Below are positions 1 through 5,574 of a stretch of 5,574 nt of DNA, piece after piece. The stretch covers positions 1 to 5,574 of the forward strand of contig JAPLGF010000047.1 of assembly GCA_026390275.1 (NCBI GenBank), in the 5' to 3' direction. Every line of letters starts with the position of its first letter. Position 1 is the first letter of the stretch. Source of the stretch: Candidatus Atribacteria bacterium (GTDB lineage: Bacteria > Atribacterota > Atribacteria > Atribacterales > Atribacteraceae). Below the pieces are notes generated by a model. That model was not told the origin of the DNA. It saw nothing but the letters and a program-made list of their open reading frames with translations, and did no database searches. The position numbers and the translations under genes are program-made.

Positions 1-1073
1 TCCGGTCCCAGGTCCTGAAGACGTTTTTGAAGTACCTCTTCTGTTCTTCCTCGCTTCTCTCTCAGGTGCGGAAGGTACTCTAGAGAGGAGGTGAATTTTT
101 CCCGTTCCCCCGTCAGCATGGTGATGTCGTTTTTAAGAGAAATGATCTTTTCAAATCCAACGAGGAACTCTTTTTCTTTTCGAAAACGTTCTTCGGTTTC
201 TTCCAGGGTTTTTTTTCTTCCCTGGAGCTCTTCTGACTCTTTTTTAATGTTTTCTAACCTCTCCAGGCCCTGGGGGGGAAAAGCGGCAGAAAAATCCCAT
301 GTGACTTTTTTTTCCCGGGCAGAGGAAAGACGAATCCAGGGTTCCCACGCCTTTTCCAAATTTTCTAAATGCTGAATTTGTGACCGGATTGTTTCTTCAT
401 CGGTTCTTTTCTCTCTGGTGATCTTTTTCAGGTGATCTAATTTACTCTGGAGTATACCGTAGTCTTTCGTTTCTCCCTGGAGGGACTTGATGGCGGTCTG
501 CAAGTCCCGGAGTTGTATCAAAAATTGATTGATTTCCGGTTTTTGAGCACTTTTTTTGAGGAGGTCGAGCATTTCTTTGTCGAGATTTTTCAGGGTTTCA
601 GGGAAGGAGGTTGCCCCCAGTCCTGAACTGGCAGCCAGCAGGCGAGCCTTGACCGCTTCCCCTTTTAGAACATCCAATCCCTGCAGATCCGCCAGTCCGA
701 TGGCAAAGATTCGCTCATAAGTCTGACGGTCAATATTTCCCAAAATTTCCCGAAAAGAGGGAGGATCGATCTTTTTTCCACCGGGATCGGTGATGATCCA
801 GTGAGAAGGGTTCCATTCAATGAGAAACGTACCGTGGGTATGGCTTACTACCCTGATTCTTCCACCATGATTTCCCCCCCGCAAAGGAAGATACTCATTC
901 CGGTGGTTCGAACGGCCGGGAGGTCCAAAAAGAACGGTTCGCAAAAATTCCATTAAGGTGGTTTTACCACTTTCATTCAAACCGGTGAACAAAATGAGAC
1001 CACCAGGAATATCGGAGAGGAGAAGTTGAGAGAAAAGGCCATATCCATCGCAGAAGATGCTTTGAATCTTCAT
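1..1073 (-). CDS. yhaN: YhaN-type SMC/Rad50-like ATPase, N-terminal part (cut by left edge)
   Basis: This is the N-terminal 357 codons of a large AAA-type ATPase; the reading frame is open to the window's left edge. I translated it by hand. It begins MKIQSIFCDGYGLFSQ, the usual opening of Rad50/SbcC/YhaN proteins, and has a Walker A P-loop GLNESGKT at residues 31-38. A conserved block YLPLRGGNHGG follows at about 64-74, then IFAIGLADLQGL and a SSGLGA segment, both typical of the YhaN N-terminal ATPase domain. From about residue 165 the protein is rich in Glu, Lys, Leu and Gln, as expected of a coiled coil, with a YhaN-like FPPQGLERLE segment near 268-277. Walker B and the C-terminal ATPase half lie outside the window. 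The start is two bases after the nuclease stop, with an AGGAGG SD seven bases upstream. The protein is inferred to be the ATP-driven partner of the nuclease in DNA-end processing. SbcC or RecN are alternatives, but the partner and motifs favour YhaN. Confidence 0.88.
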   Translation of the reverse strand, partial: MKIQSIFCDGYGLFSQLLLSDIPGGLILFTGLNESGKTTLMEFLRTVLFGPPGRSNHRNEYLPLRGGNHGGRIRVVSHTHGTFLIEWNPSHWIITDPGGKKIDPPSFREILGNIDRQTYERIFAIGLADLQGLDVLKGEAVKARLLAASSGLGATSFPETLKNLDKEMLDLLKKSAQKPEINQFLIQLRDLQTAIKSLQGETKDYGILQSKLDHLKKITREKRTDEETIRSQIQHLENLEKAWEPWIRLSSAREKKVTWDFSAAFPPQGLERLENIKKESEELQGRKKTLEETEERFRKEKEFLVGFEKIISLKNDITMLTGEREKFTSSLEYLPHLREKRGRTEEVLQKRLQDLGP

Positions 1074-1075
1074 AT

Positions 1076-2353
1076 TCAATCCTCCTCTGACAATAGGTGA
1101 TCGAGGCCGTAGATTTCCGCCTTACGGAAAATATCGAGAACATCATCTTTGGTCATCTTTTCTATCTCCCGGGCGATGATCCGCCATTCGGGACGATGGG
1201 AAAGGATATTTTGAAGACACTGGTTCCTGGTCGCTTCATAGCAATACATTTCGGAAATCCGGAGAAAATCACCCACGAAATCATCCACTTCTTTTCTCTT
1301 CTCAATATCGAGGCAGGGGCGAGTTTTCCCATCTACCGATTCCACCCAGACAAAATCGGATCGATCTGGTTCTCCTTCCCGAAGAATGGCACTCCAATCG
1401 GTATCCCGCCCTTTTGGGGAATGGAGTTCCCGATGAAGGTCTCCTCTTCCCATGAGATGGAGGCGAAGAATGGAGGCTTTTCCTGCTGCTCTGGCTCGTA
1501 CATTCTCACGATGAAGGGTCATTTCATCCCACAGATCATCAAGGGTTTTGAGAGTGGAAATATCAATCGTTTCTTCAAACCAGCGAACGACATCAGTCTC
1601 CAGAAAGTTTACAGTGATGGTATCAAGGTCCCAAACCTTGATGAGGTAACACCCCCGGGGTCCAGTTTCAGTGATATTACGTCCCTGGATATTTCCGGGA
1701 TAGATGATGACCGGATTCTGTTCTCGTACCACACATCGGGTGTGAATATGACCCAGGGCCCAGTAATCAAACTGAGAGGCCATAAGATCATCGAGAACAC
1801 ACGGTGCATAATTATCATATTCCGTATTTCCTCCCAGATTACAATGCAGAACAGCGATGGAAAAAACAGAATTTGATTCCCTTCGGAACCTTTTTGCCAG
1901 ATTTTCCCGTACCTCCCGCACTGGAAAACTGATTCCGTAAATATGGGCACGATCATCTTTCCCCTCCCGGAAGGGGATCAATTCCACTTTTTCTCCTCCG
2001 AAACGAGTGACACCATCGGGTAGAGATATTTCTGCTTCCCATCCCGACAATGGATCGTGGTTTCCATGGGCGACAAAACAAGGGATTCCTGCCTCCATTG
2101 CCCGCTGAAGTTGGTCACGAAAACGGAGCTTCGCTCGCAGACTCCGATCTGCCTCATTATATACGTCTCCCGATATGAGCAAAAAATCACAGTTTTCGGC
2201 AATGGTGAAATCAATCACCTTTTCGAAGGCCTGAAACGTCGCATCCCGGAGAACACTGGCGATGTGAGAATCAATCTGGTGAAGCCCTTCAAAAGGACTA
2301 TCAAGGTGTAGATCGGCACAATGAATAAACACCAGTTGTGGCTTCTCGTTCAT
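1076..2353 (-). CDS. yhaO: YhaO-type DNA repair exonuclease (Mre11/SbcD-fold metallophosphoesterase)
   Basis: A complete 425-residue protein of the calcineurin-like phosphoesterase superfamily, in the Mre11/SbcD/YhaO branch. All the metal-binding motifs are visible in order: D14-x-H16 (ADLHLDSP), G62-D63-V64, GNHD at 97-100, H170 (VLHCN) and GHIH at 201-204. The segment ADRSLRAKLRF after GDV and the PGNIQGRNITETGPRG block at 219-234, just after GHIH, match the YhaO type. The C-terminal third (about 245-425) is acidic and mixed helical, where family members bind the ATPase. The length is close to the usual size of about 400 residues. The start ATG is preceded by AAAGGA at a normal distance, and no in-frame alternative is better. 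It is expected to be a Mn-dependent nuclease working on DNA ends or hairpins in the cytoplasm. The ATPase gene follows two bases downstream, supporting a two-subunit complex. The nuclease specificity is inferred from the family. Confidence 0.92.
   Translation of the reverse strand: MNEKPQLVFIHCADLHLDSPFEGLHQIDSHIASVLRDATFQAFEKVIDFTIAENCDFLLISGDVYNEADRSLRAKLRFRDQLQRAMEAGIPCFVAHGNHDPLSGWEAEISLPDGVTRFGGEKVELIPFREGKDDRAHIYGISFPVREVRENLAKRFRRESNSVFSIAVLHCNLGGNTEYDNYAPCVLDDLMASQFDYWALGHIHTRCVVREQNPVIIYPGNIQGRNITETGPRGCYLIKVWDLDTITVNFLETDVVRWFEETIDISTLKTLDDLWDEMTLHRENVRARAAGKASILRLHLMGRGDLHRELHSPKGRDTDWSAILREGEPDRSDFVWVESVDGKTRPCLDIEKRKEVDDFVGDFLRISEMYCYEATRNQCLQNILSHRPEWRIIAREIEKMTKDDVLDIFRKAEIYGLDHLLSEED
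1081..1086 (-). promoter_or_regulatory. Shine-Dalgarno site of the ATPase gene, inside the nuclease gene
   Basis: On the minus strand AGGAGG lies seven bases before the ATG at 1073. It is formed by the last sense codons of the nuclease gene (Glu-Glu-Asp, GAG GAG GAT), and the nuclease stop TGA (1078-1076) lies between it and the ATG. This placement fixes the ATPase start. It also implies translational coupling, since a ribosome ending on the nuclease stands on the next gene's initiation site. Confidence 0.8.
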
Positions 2354-2392
2354 TTTTTTTCCTTTAATCCTCTGGAGTTGACCGGGGTATTT

Positions 2393-2413
2393 TTGGTCTC
2401 GACCAATTTTTTT
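2393..2413 (+). promoter_or_regulatory. Perfect inverted repeat followed by T7 (operator or small terminator)
   Basis: TTGGTC-TC-GACCAA at 2393-2406 is a perfect 6-2-6 inverted repeat, followed on the plus strand by seven T (2407-2413). It lies in the leader of the leftward operon, 40 bases before the nuclease ATG and downstream of that operon's proposed promoter. Two readings are possible: a dimeric repressor operator for the repair operon, or a weak rho-independent terminator stopping plus-strand (antisense) transcription. The stem has only three G-C pairs and the realistic loop is four bases, so terminator strength would be low. It does not match the LexA boxes I know. Confidence 0.35.
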
Positions 2414-2459
2414 GTCTGATCGGATGGCTACTCTTCCTCTCTTCCCCTTTCTGCATTTT

Positions 2460-2487
2460 ATTTTATAATGATAAAAAAAATTGACAA
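2460..2487 (-). promoter_or_regulatory. Candidate sigma-70-type promoter of the yhaO-yhaN operon
   Basis: Read on the minus strand, TTGTCA (2487-2482) and TAAAAT (2465-2460) each match the -35 and -10 consensus at five of six positions, with a 16-base spacer containing a T tract. Transcription would start near 2453, giving a leader of about 100 bases before the ATG at 2353. The whole area is AT-rich, so chance matches are possible. Confidence 0.45.
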
Positions 2488-2510
2488 TATTTTACACTCA
2501 AAAAAATGAT
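2481..2510 (+). promoter_or_regulatory. Candidate sigma-70-type promoter of the DUF3160-capA operon
   Basis: TTGACA at 2481-2486 is a perfect -35 hexamer. With an 18-base spacer the -10 would be AATGAT (2505-2510), four of six to consensus. Transcription would begin near 2517, leaving a leader of about 240 bases. The -35 overlaps that of the leftward promoter. The weak -10 suggests low basal activity or activator dependence, which is inference. Confidence 0.4.
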
Positions 2511-2624
2511 TAGTCCACCGTCATTTTGTAACGCAAAAGAAAAAAAATTGAGTCGTTGAGGTTTTGAATTGAAAAGACCATCACGCCGGTTCCTGACATC
2601 AATAGGGGATGAGAGGGGACAACG

Positions 2625-2699
2625 ATGGAGAAGATCTTTTCCAACTCAACGTATCAACAAATCTTTCACGACTCACGATTCACGGTATTTTCGGGGTAA
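2625..2699 (+). other. Possible 24-codon leader ORF
   Basis: An ATG at 2625 opens a 24-codon frame ending in TAA at 2697-2699. A purine-rich GAGAGGGG (2611-2618) stands six bases upstream, a fair SD. The peptide (MEKIFSNSTYQQIF...) has no domain or transmembrane segment and spans the tandem 7-bp repeats. It may be chance or a short leader peptide. Nothing in its composition shows attenuation control by one amino acid. Confidence 0.2.
2665..2685 (+). repeat. Three tandem 7-bp repeats, consensus TTCACGA
   Basis: TTCACGA, CTCACGA and TTCACGG lie head to tail without gaps, each differing from the consensus at no more than one position. They sit in the leader of the DUF3160 gene, about 73 bases before its start. 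This is either a small intergenic satellite or a set of repeated binding half-sites; the sequence does not decide between them. Confidence 0.65.
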
Positions 2700-2710
2700 A
2701 AAAGCGTACA

Positions 2711-2761
2711 ATGAAGAAACGAAAGTATGGTTTGTGTCGAGAAAAGGAGGAGAAACTATGA
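2711..2761 (+). other. Possible 16-codon leader ORF overlapping the DUF3160 start (ATGA)
   Basis: An ATG at 2711 opens a 16-codon frame (MKKRKYGLCREKEEKL) whose TGA at 2759-2761 overlaps the ATG of the DUF3160 gene at 2758, giving the coupling arrangement ATGA. Its own SD is poor: the nearest G-run, at 2693-2696, is 14 bases away. The overlap may be accidental, because the purine-rich SD of the downstream gene is itself read as Lys and Glu codons. Confidence 0.2.
2744..2750 (+). promoter_or_regulatory. Strong Shine-Dalgarno site that sets the DUF3160 start
   Basis: AAGGAGG lies seven bases before the ATG at 2758, the best ribosome binding site in the control region. Together with the signal peptide that begins exactly at this ATG, it rules against the upstream TTG at 2569 as the main start. 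Confidence 0.85.
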
Positions 2762-5073
2762 AAAAGGGACTCATGATCATCGGCATTATCCTTCTCTGGG
2801 GTAACGTTGTGTGGGCTGCCCAACTCTTGACTCCCAAAGACCTGGGGGGGAAGACGCTTCAAGAACTCTATTTCATGCGTAATGATATTTATGCCCGGCA
2901 TGGAAGGCCCTTCAAGACATATGAATTGAATAATTATTACCATTCACAGGACTGGTATCAACTGGATATGAAATATGATAATTCACGTCTCACGGAGACA
3001 GAGAAAGAAAATGCAACATTGATCAGGCAAAAAGAGCAGGAGCTCTTGAAACAAAATTATCAGCTGATCAATGGAGAAAAAAGGGTGAACACCAGGAATA
3101 TTATCAATTATTGGCAATTCCAGACTTTTTCTCCCGGTGCTCTGGACATGCTTTCCCGGCAGGGCTTTATCGTTATGCCGGCGCAAAACGATCAGTTTTT
3201 CTGGATTTACGAAGAGAACCGGTATAAAGGAGTCGCTGGATTTGTCACTTCCGATTCAATTTTACAGCTTTCTCATATCTTTTACGATTACATCCTCCGG
3301 AATCTCGAAACGGTGAAACTTTTACCAGTTCTTCGGGACCTCACCAGCGAGATGGTGGATCTTTCGCATGGTCTGTATGTTTCATCCCCTCACGAAATGG
3401 TCCGAGAGGCAGCTGGTCGGAATCTCGTTTACTTTTCCATCCCGGCAAACATTCTGTCCTCTTCTAAAACGGTTGACCCCAAAATTATGGAAATCGTGAA
3501 GGCGGAGATTGAGAAAGTGAATATCCACAACGGACGGGAAAATTCCTTAGTTTTTAACCCAAAAAATGATCCGGGAGTGGAACATGAGTTGGATTATTCC
3601 CAATTCGTTCCCCGGGGGCATTATGACCGGAGCGAGAATTTAAAGCTCTATTTCCTGGCCATGATGTGGTATGGGCAAAACTATTTTTTGGCCAATCAAG
3701 ACCTGGATCTTTTACAAGCGCTCATATTGACGAAACAACTCTATGATAAAGGCACAAAGGGGGAGAAAGCGATTGATCTCTGGCTTTCCATCTACGAACC
3801 CACCTCCTATTTGGTCGGTTATTCCAATGATTTAGGACCATCAGACTATAAATCCATTCTGGATGCGGTGTATGGAGAGAAAGTAAGTTTTGAGGAGTTA
3901 GCGGATAGTTCCAAAATGGTACAGGCACGCAAGATGGCGGAGGACCTCTACCAAAAAAAGTCGAAAATCCACCCGGTTCAGGTTGGCATTCCGGAAGGAG
4001 CTCGTTTCGGCTTCATGGGACAACGTTATATCCCTGATTCAGAAATCTTGCAGCGTCTCTCCCATTGGCCGGAGAGACCATTCCCCAAAGGATTGGATGT
4101 TATGGCCGTCCTCGGATCGGCAGAGGCGAAATCTATCCTTCTTGATCAGTACAAAGAAGGGGATAAATGGAAAGACTATCCAGGGGAACTGGAAACACTG
4201 ATCGCTCAATTTTCTGGATATTCTCCTGATGACTGGAAAAAGAACCTCTACACCAACTGGCTCTGGTCTCTCCAATCCCTTTTCGCTTCCCCGGATGATC
4301 TTCAACTTCCATTCTTCATGACCACCAGATGGTGGCAGCTCAAGAATCTCAATACCGCCCTGGGGAGCTGGACGGAGCTGCGGCACGATACCATTTTGTA
4401 CGGGCAACCATCTGCTGCCGAATGCGGTGATGGAGAAGAATGGGTACCGGATCCTCCCAGATGGTACGTGGAACCGAATGGAGCTTTTTATCAACGATTT
4501 CTGGACATGCTGGTCTTCTCCCGGGATGGTTTGAAAAGTCGGGGACTTCTTACGGAAGGAATGACGGAGAAATATGATCGGTTGATCGAGCTCGTTTCGT
4601 TCTTGAAAATGATGGTACAAAAGGAATTAAAAAAAAGTCCGATCACGAATCAGGAATATCAGCAATTGAGCATCTATGGTGCCTTGTTGGAAAACCTGAC
4701 TTTTTCGGTCCTGTATGCGGACGAAGGAACCGAGGGGTGGTATAACATCATGAGCGATGCGGATAAAAGTATCGCTTTAGTCGCAGATGTTCATACTTCC
4801 AAGGGAGAAGTACTGGAAGAAGGAGTGGGTCCGGCTTTCGAGATCCTGGTGGCGGTGGAATTTGATGGATATCTCAAGCTCGCCCGGGGTGGTGTATTCT
4901 CCTACTATGAATTTATCCATCCTGTTTCCGATCGGCTCACCGATCAAAAATGGCAAGAAATGCTTCAGGGTAAACCGGTACCACCTCTTCCGGATTGGAC
5001 TAAAGAGTTCCGAACGAAAGAAAAAGCACCAGAGATTCCCCGTATAAAATATGTTTACGGTACTGGTTGTTGA
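2758..5073 (+). CDS. Exported YARHG + DUF3160 domain protein
   Basis: A 771-residue secreted protein of unknown function. Residues 1-20 form a signal peptide: MKKG, a hydrophobic core, then V18-W19-A20 before the likely cut. There is no lipobox cysteine. Residues about 30-92 are a YARHG domain, with I44-YARHG-49 and a following amphipathic segment ending in charged helix. The rest, about 115-755, matches DUF3160: SDSILQLSHIFYDY (165-178), FVPRGHYDRSENLKLYF (283-299), FMGQRYIPDS (419-428), LRHDTILYGQ (541-550), WYVEPNGAFYQRF (569-581) and IALVADVHTSKGEVLEEG (672-689). Length and domain order are normal for the family. Only two cysteines are seen, C556 and the very last residue C771. The protein should act outside the cytoplasmic membrane or at the envelope. 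The CapA-like gene follows within ten bases, so a joint envelope function is inferred. No catalytic activity is known to me for DUF3160. The frame extends 63 codons upstream to a TTG, but the SD and signal peptide fix the start here. Confidence 0.9.
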   Translation: MKKGLMIIGIILLWGNVVWAAQLLTPKDLGGKTLQELYFMRNDIYARHGRPFKTYELNNYYHSQDWYQLDMKYDNSRLTETEKENATLIRQKEQELLKQNYQLINGEKRVNTRNIINYWQFQTFSPGALDMLSRQGFIVMPAQNDQFFWIYEENRYKGVAGFVTSDSILQLSHIFYDYILRNLETVKLLPVLRDLTSEMVDLSHGLYVSSPHEMVREAAGRNLVYFSIPANILSSSKTVDPKIMEIVKAEIEKVNIHNGRENSLVFNPKNDPGVEHELDYSQFVPRGHYDRSENLKLYFLAMMWYGQNYFLANQDLDLLQALILTKQLYDKGTKGEKAIDLWLSIYEPTSYLVGYSNDLGPSDYKSILDAVYGEKVSFEELADSSKMVQARKMAEDLYQKKSKIHPVQVGIPEGARFGFMGQRYIPDSEILQRLSHWPERPFPKGLDVMAVLGSAEAKSILLDQYKEGDKWKDYPGELETLIAQFSGYSPDDWKKNLYTNWLWSLQSLFASPDDLQLPFFMTTRWWQLKNLNTALGSWTELRHDTILYGQPSAAECGDGEEWVPDPPRWYVEPNGAFYQRFLDMLVFSRDGLKSRGLLTEGMTEKYDRLIELVSFLKMMVQKELKKSPITNQEYQQLSIYGALLENLTFSVLYADEGTEGWYNIMSDADKSIALVADVHTSKGEVLEEGVGPAFEILVAVEFDGYLKLARGGVFSYYEFIHPVSDRLTDQKWQEMLQGKPVPPLPDWTKEFRTKEKAPEIPRIKYVYGTGC

Positions 5074-5082
5074 GGAGATATG

Positions 5083-5574
5083 GTGAGAAAAATATTGTTG
5101 GTTATCAGTATTTTGGTGCTGTGTGGCACACTTCCGATTTTAGCCAGGGACAGTGTCACCTTCTGTGCGGCCGGGGACGTGCTTCTCGATCGGGGTATCC
5201 GCATGGCCATTGAACGACAGGGAATCCATTACCCTTTTAGCGGGGTGTCCCCGGTTGTTTCGTCCTATGATCTTGCTTTCTGCAATTTGGAAAGTCCCAT
5301 TTCAGACCGGGGAGATCCTCTGGGAAAACAGTTTGTTTTCCGGGGGGACCCCCGGTCTGTAGAAAGTCTCCTGGGTTCCGGATTCACCATTTTTTCTTTG
5401 GCTAACAATCACACCCTGGATTATGGGCGGAAAGCCTTGACTGATACTATCAGTCTCCTCAAAAAGAAGGGACTCTTTCCGTTGGGAGCAGGGAAGACCC
5501 AGTCTGATGCCCGCCAGAGCCTCATCATCGAGAAAAATGGCCTTCGTTTTGCCTTCATCGCTACAGTTCCCATG
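5083..5574 (+). CDS. CapA/PGA_cap-family metallophosphoesterase-like exported protein, N-terminal part (cut by right edge)
   Basis: The frame is open to the window end and gives 164 codons. With the GTG at 5083 as residue 1, residues 1-21 look like a signal peptide (RK, a long Leu/Ile/Val core, then ILA before RDS). Family motifs follow: AAGDVLLDRG (29-38), YDLAFCNLESPIS (62-74), KQFVFRGDP (82-90), FSLANNHTLDYG (104-115) and LGAGKT (134-139). These are the GD, NLES and NNH...DYG signatures of the CapA poly-gamma-glutamate capsule family, a calcineurin-like fold. A true capsule role is unproven, because no capB or capC is visible and many family members lack them. The start could also be the ATG at 5080, but GAGGAG at 5072-5077 would then be only two bases away; the GTG gives five. 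The SD overlaps the DUF3160 stop, implying coupled translation. The C-terminal half is missing. Confidence 0.85.
   Translation, partial: MRKILLVISILVLCGTLPILARDSVTFCAAGDVLLDRGIRMAIERQGIHYPFSGVSPVVSSYDLAFCNLESPISDRGDPLGKQFVFRGDPRSVESLLGSGFTIFSLANNHTLDYGRKALTDTISLLKKKGLFPLGAGKTQSDARQSLIIEKNGLRFAFIATVPM

Larger units (their letters stand above)
2354..2757. other. Divergent control region between the two operons
   Basis: These 404 bases separate the nuclease start from the start of the DUF3160 gene. The middle, about 2440-2560, is very AT-rich and holds the candidate promoters for both directions. The left part is the leader of the leftward operon and contains a 6-2-6 inverted repeat. The right part is a long leader of about 240 bases for the rightward operon, with short tandem repeats and minute ORFs. 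The DUF3160 reading frame stays open back to a TTG at 2569, which has a weak GAGG upstream. The translated stretch is basic, low in hydrophobic residues and would bury the signal peptide, so I treat it as non-coding. I see no tRNA, known riboswitch or strong terminator here. Confidence 0.6.

Noticed and set aside
202..226. Hairpin CCAGGG...CCCTGG around a T-rich loop; similar CCCTGG palindromes occur near 268 and 477.
   Set aside because: These sit inside the ATPase coding region and arise from repeated Leu-Gln-Gly codons (CTC CAG GGA); no gene end is nearby.
91..375. A 94-codon plus-strand frame at the left end.
   Set aside because: It is low-complexity Ser/Phe-rich and antisense to the Glu/Lys-rich coiled coil of the YhaN-type ATPase.
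1097..1876. A 259-codon plus-strand frame opposite the nuclease gene.
   Set aside because: It lies wholly antisense to a gene with complete Mre11-type motifs, has no recognisable domain, and reflects codon bias of the real strand.
2464..2470. TATAATG as a plus-strand -10 element.
   Set aside because: No acceptable -35 lies 16-18 bases upstream (CTTCCC), whereas the TTGACA downstream offers a better plus-strand promoter.
2578..2628. CCATC...GATGG long-range stem in the DUF3160 leader.
   Set aside because: Five pairs with a loop of about 41 bases is too weak to claim as a riboswitch or attenuator.
4039..4620. A 193-codon minus-strand frame inside the DUF3160 gene.
   Set aside because: It is antisense to conserved DUF3160 motifs and has no family features.
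5122..5127. Possible lipoprotein signal (LVLC) in the CapA-like protein.
   Set aside because: The residue before Cys is Leu, not Gly, Ala or Ser, so it is not a proper lipobox; a standard cut after ILA fits better.
1..5574. Defence island, mobile element or CRISPR reading of the window.
   Set aside because: The nuclease-ATPase pair matches housekeeping YhaO/YhaN repair proteins; no transposase, terminal repeats, CRISPR repeats or toxin-like genes are present.

Overview
The window is ordinary, dense bacterial chromosome of moderate GC content. Every start is preceded by a purine-rich Shine-Dalgarno (SD) sequence, and genes within each unit are spaced only a few bases apart. It holds two operons that diverge from a control region at about 2354-2757. 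The gene set (a YhaO/YhaN-type repair pair, and a YARHG + DUF3160 secreted protein followed by a CapA-like phosphoesterase) occurs in Firmicutes, Thermotogota, Atribacterota and other deep-branching anaerobes. I cannot fix the phylum from this sequence. There is no rRNA, tRNA, CRISPR array, transposase or phage gene.

Leftward operon (minus strand, 2353 to 1). The first gene encodes a 425-residue Mre11/SbcD-fold nuclease of the YhaO type with all the metal-binding motifs. Two bases after its stop comes an SMC/Rad50-like ATPase of the YhaN type, which runs off the left edge after 357 codons (Walker A, then coiled coil). The pair is expected to form a nuclease-ATPase complex acting on DNA ends, like SbcCD or Mre11-Rad50.

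Control region (2354-2757, 404 bases with no convincing gene). It holds a candidate divergent promoter pair sharing one -35 region, built on the near-palindrome ATTGACAAT. A perfect 6-2-6 inverted repeat followed by seven T lies in the leader of the leftward operon. A long leader of about 240 bases precedes the rightward operon, with three tandem 7-bp repeats and very short ORFs, one of which overlaps the next gene's start as ATGA.

Rightward operon (plus strand, 2758 to the right edge). The first gene encodes a 771-residue exported protein with a signal peptide, a YARHG domain and a long DUF3160 domain of unknown function. About nine bases after its stop begins a second exported protein, a CapA/PGA_cap-family metallophosphoesterase-like protein, cut by the right edge after 164 codons. 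Both act outside the cytoplasmic membrane and are probably translationally coupled, which suggests a shared, undescribed cell-envelope role.

No mobile or defence system is visible. The least explained items are the DUF3160-CapA couple and the structured divergent control region.
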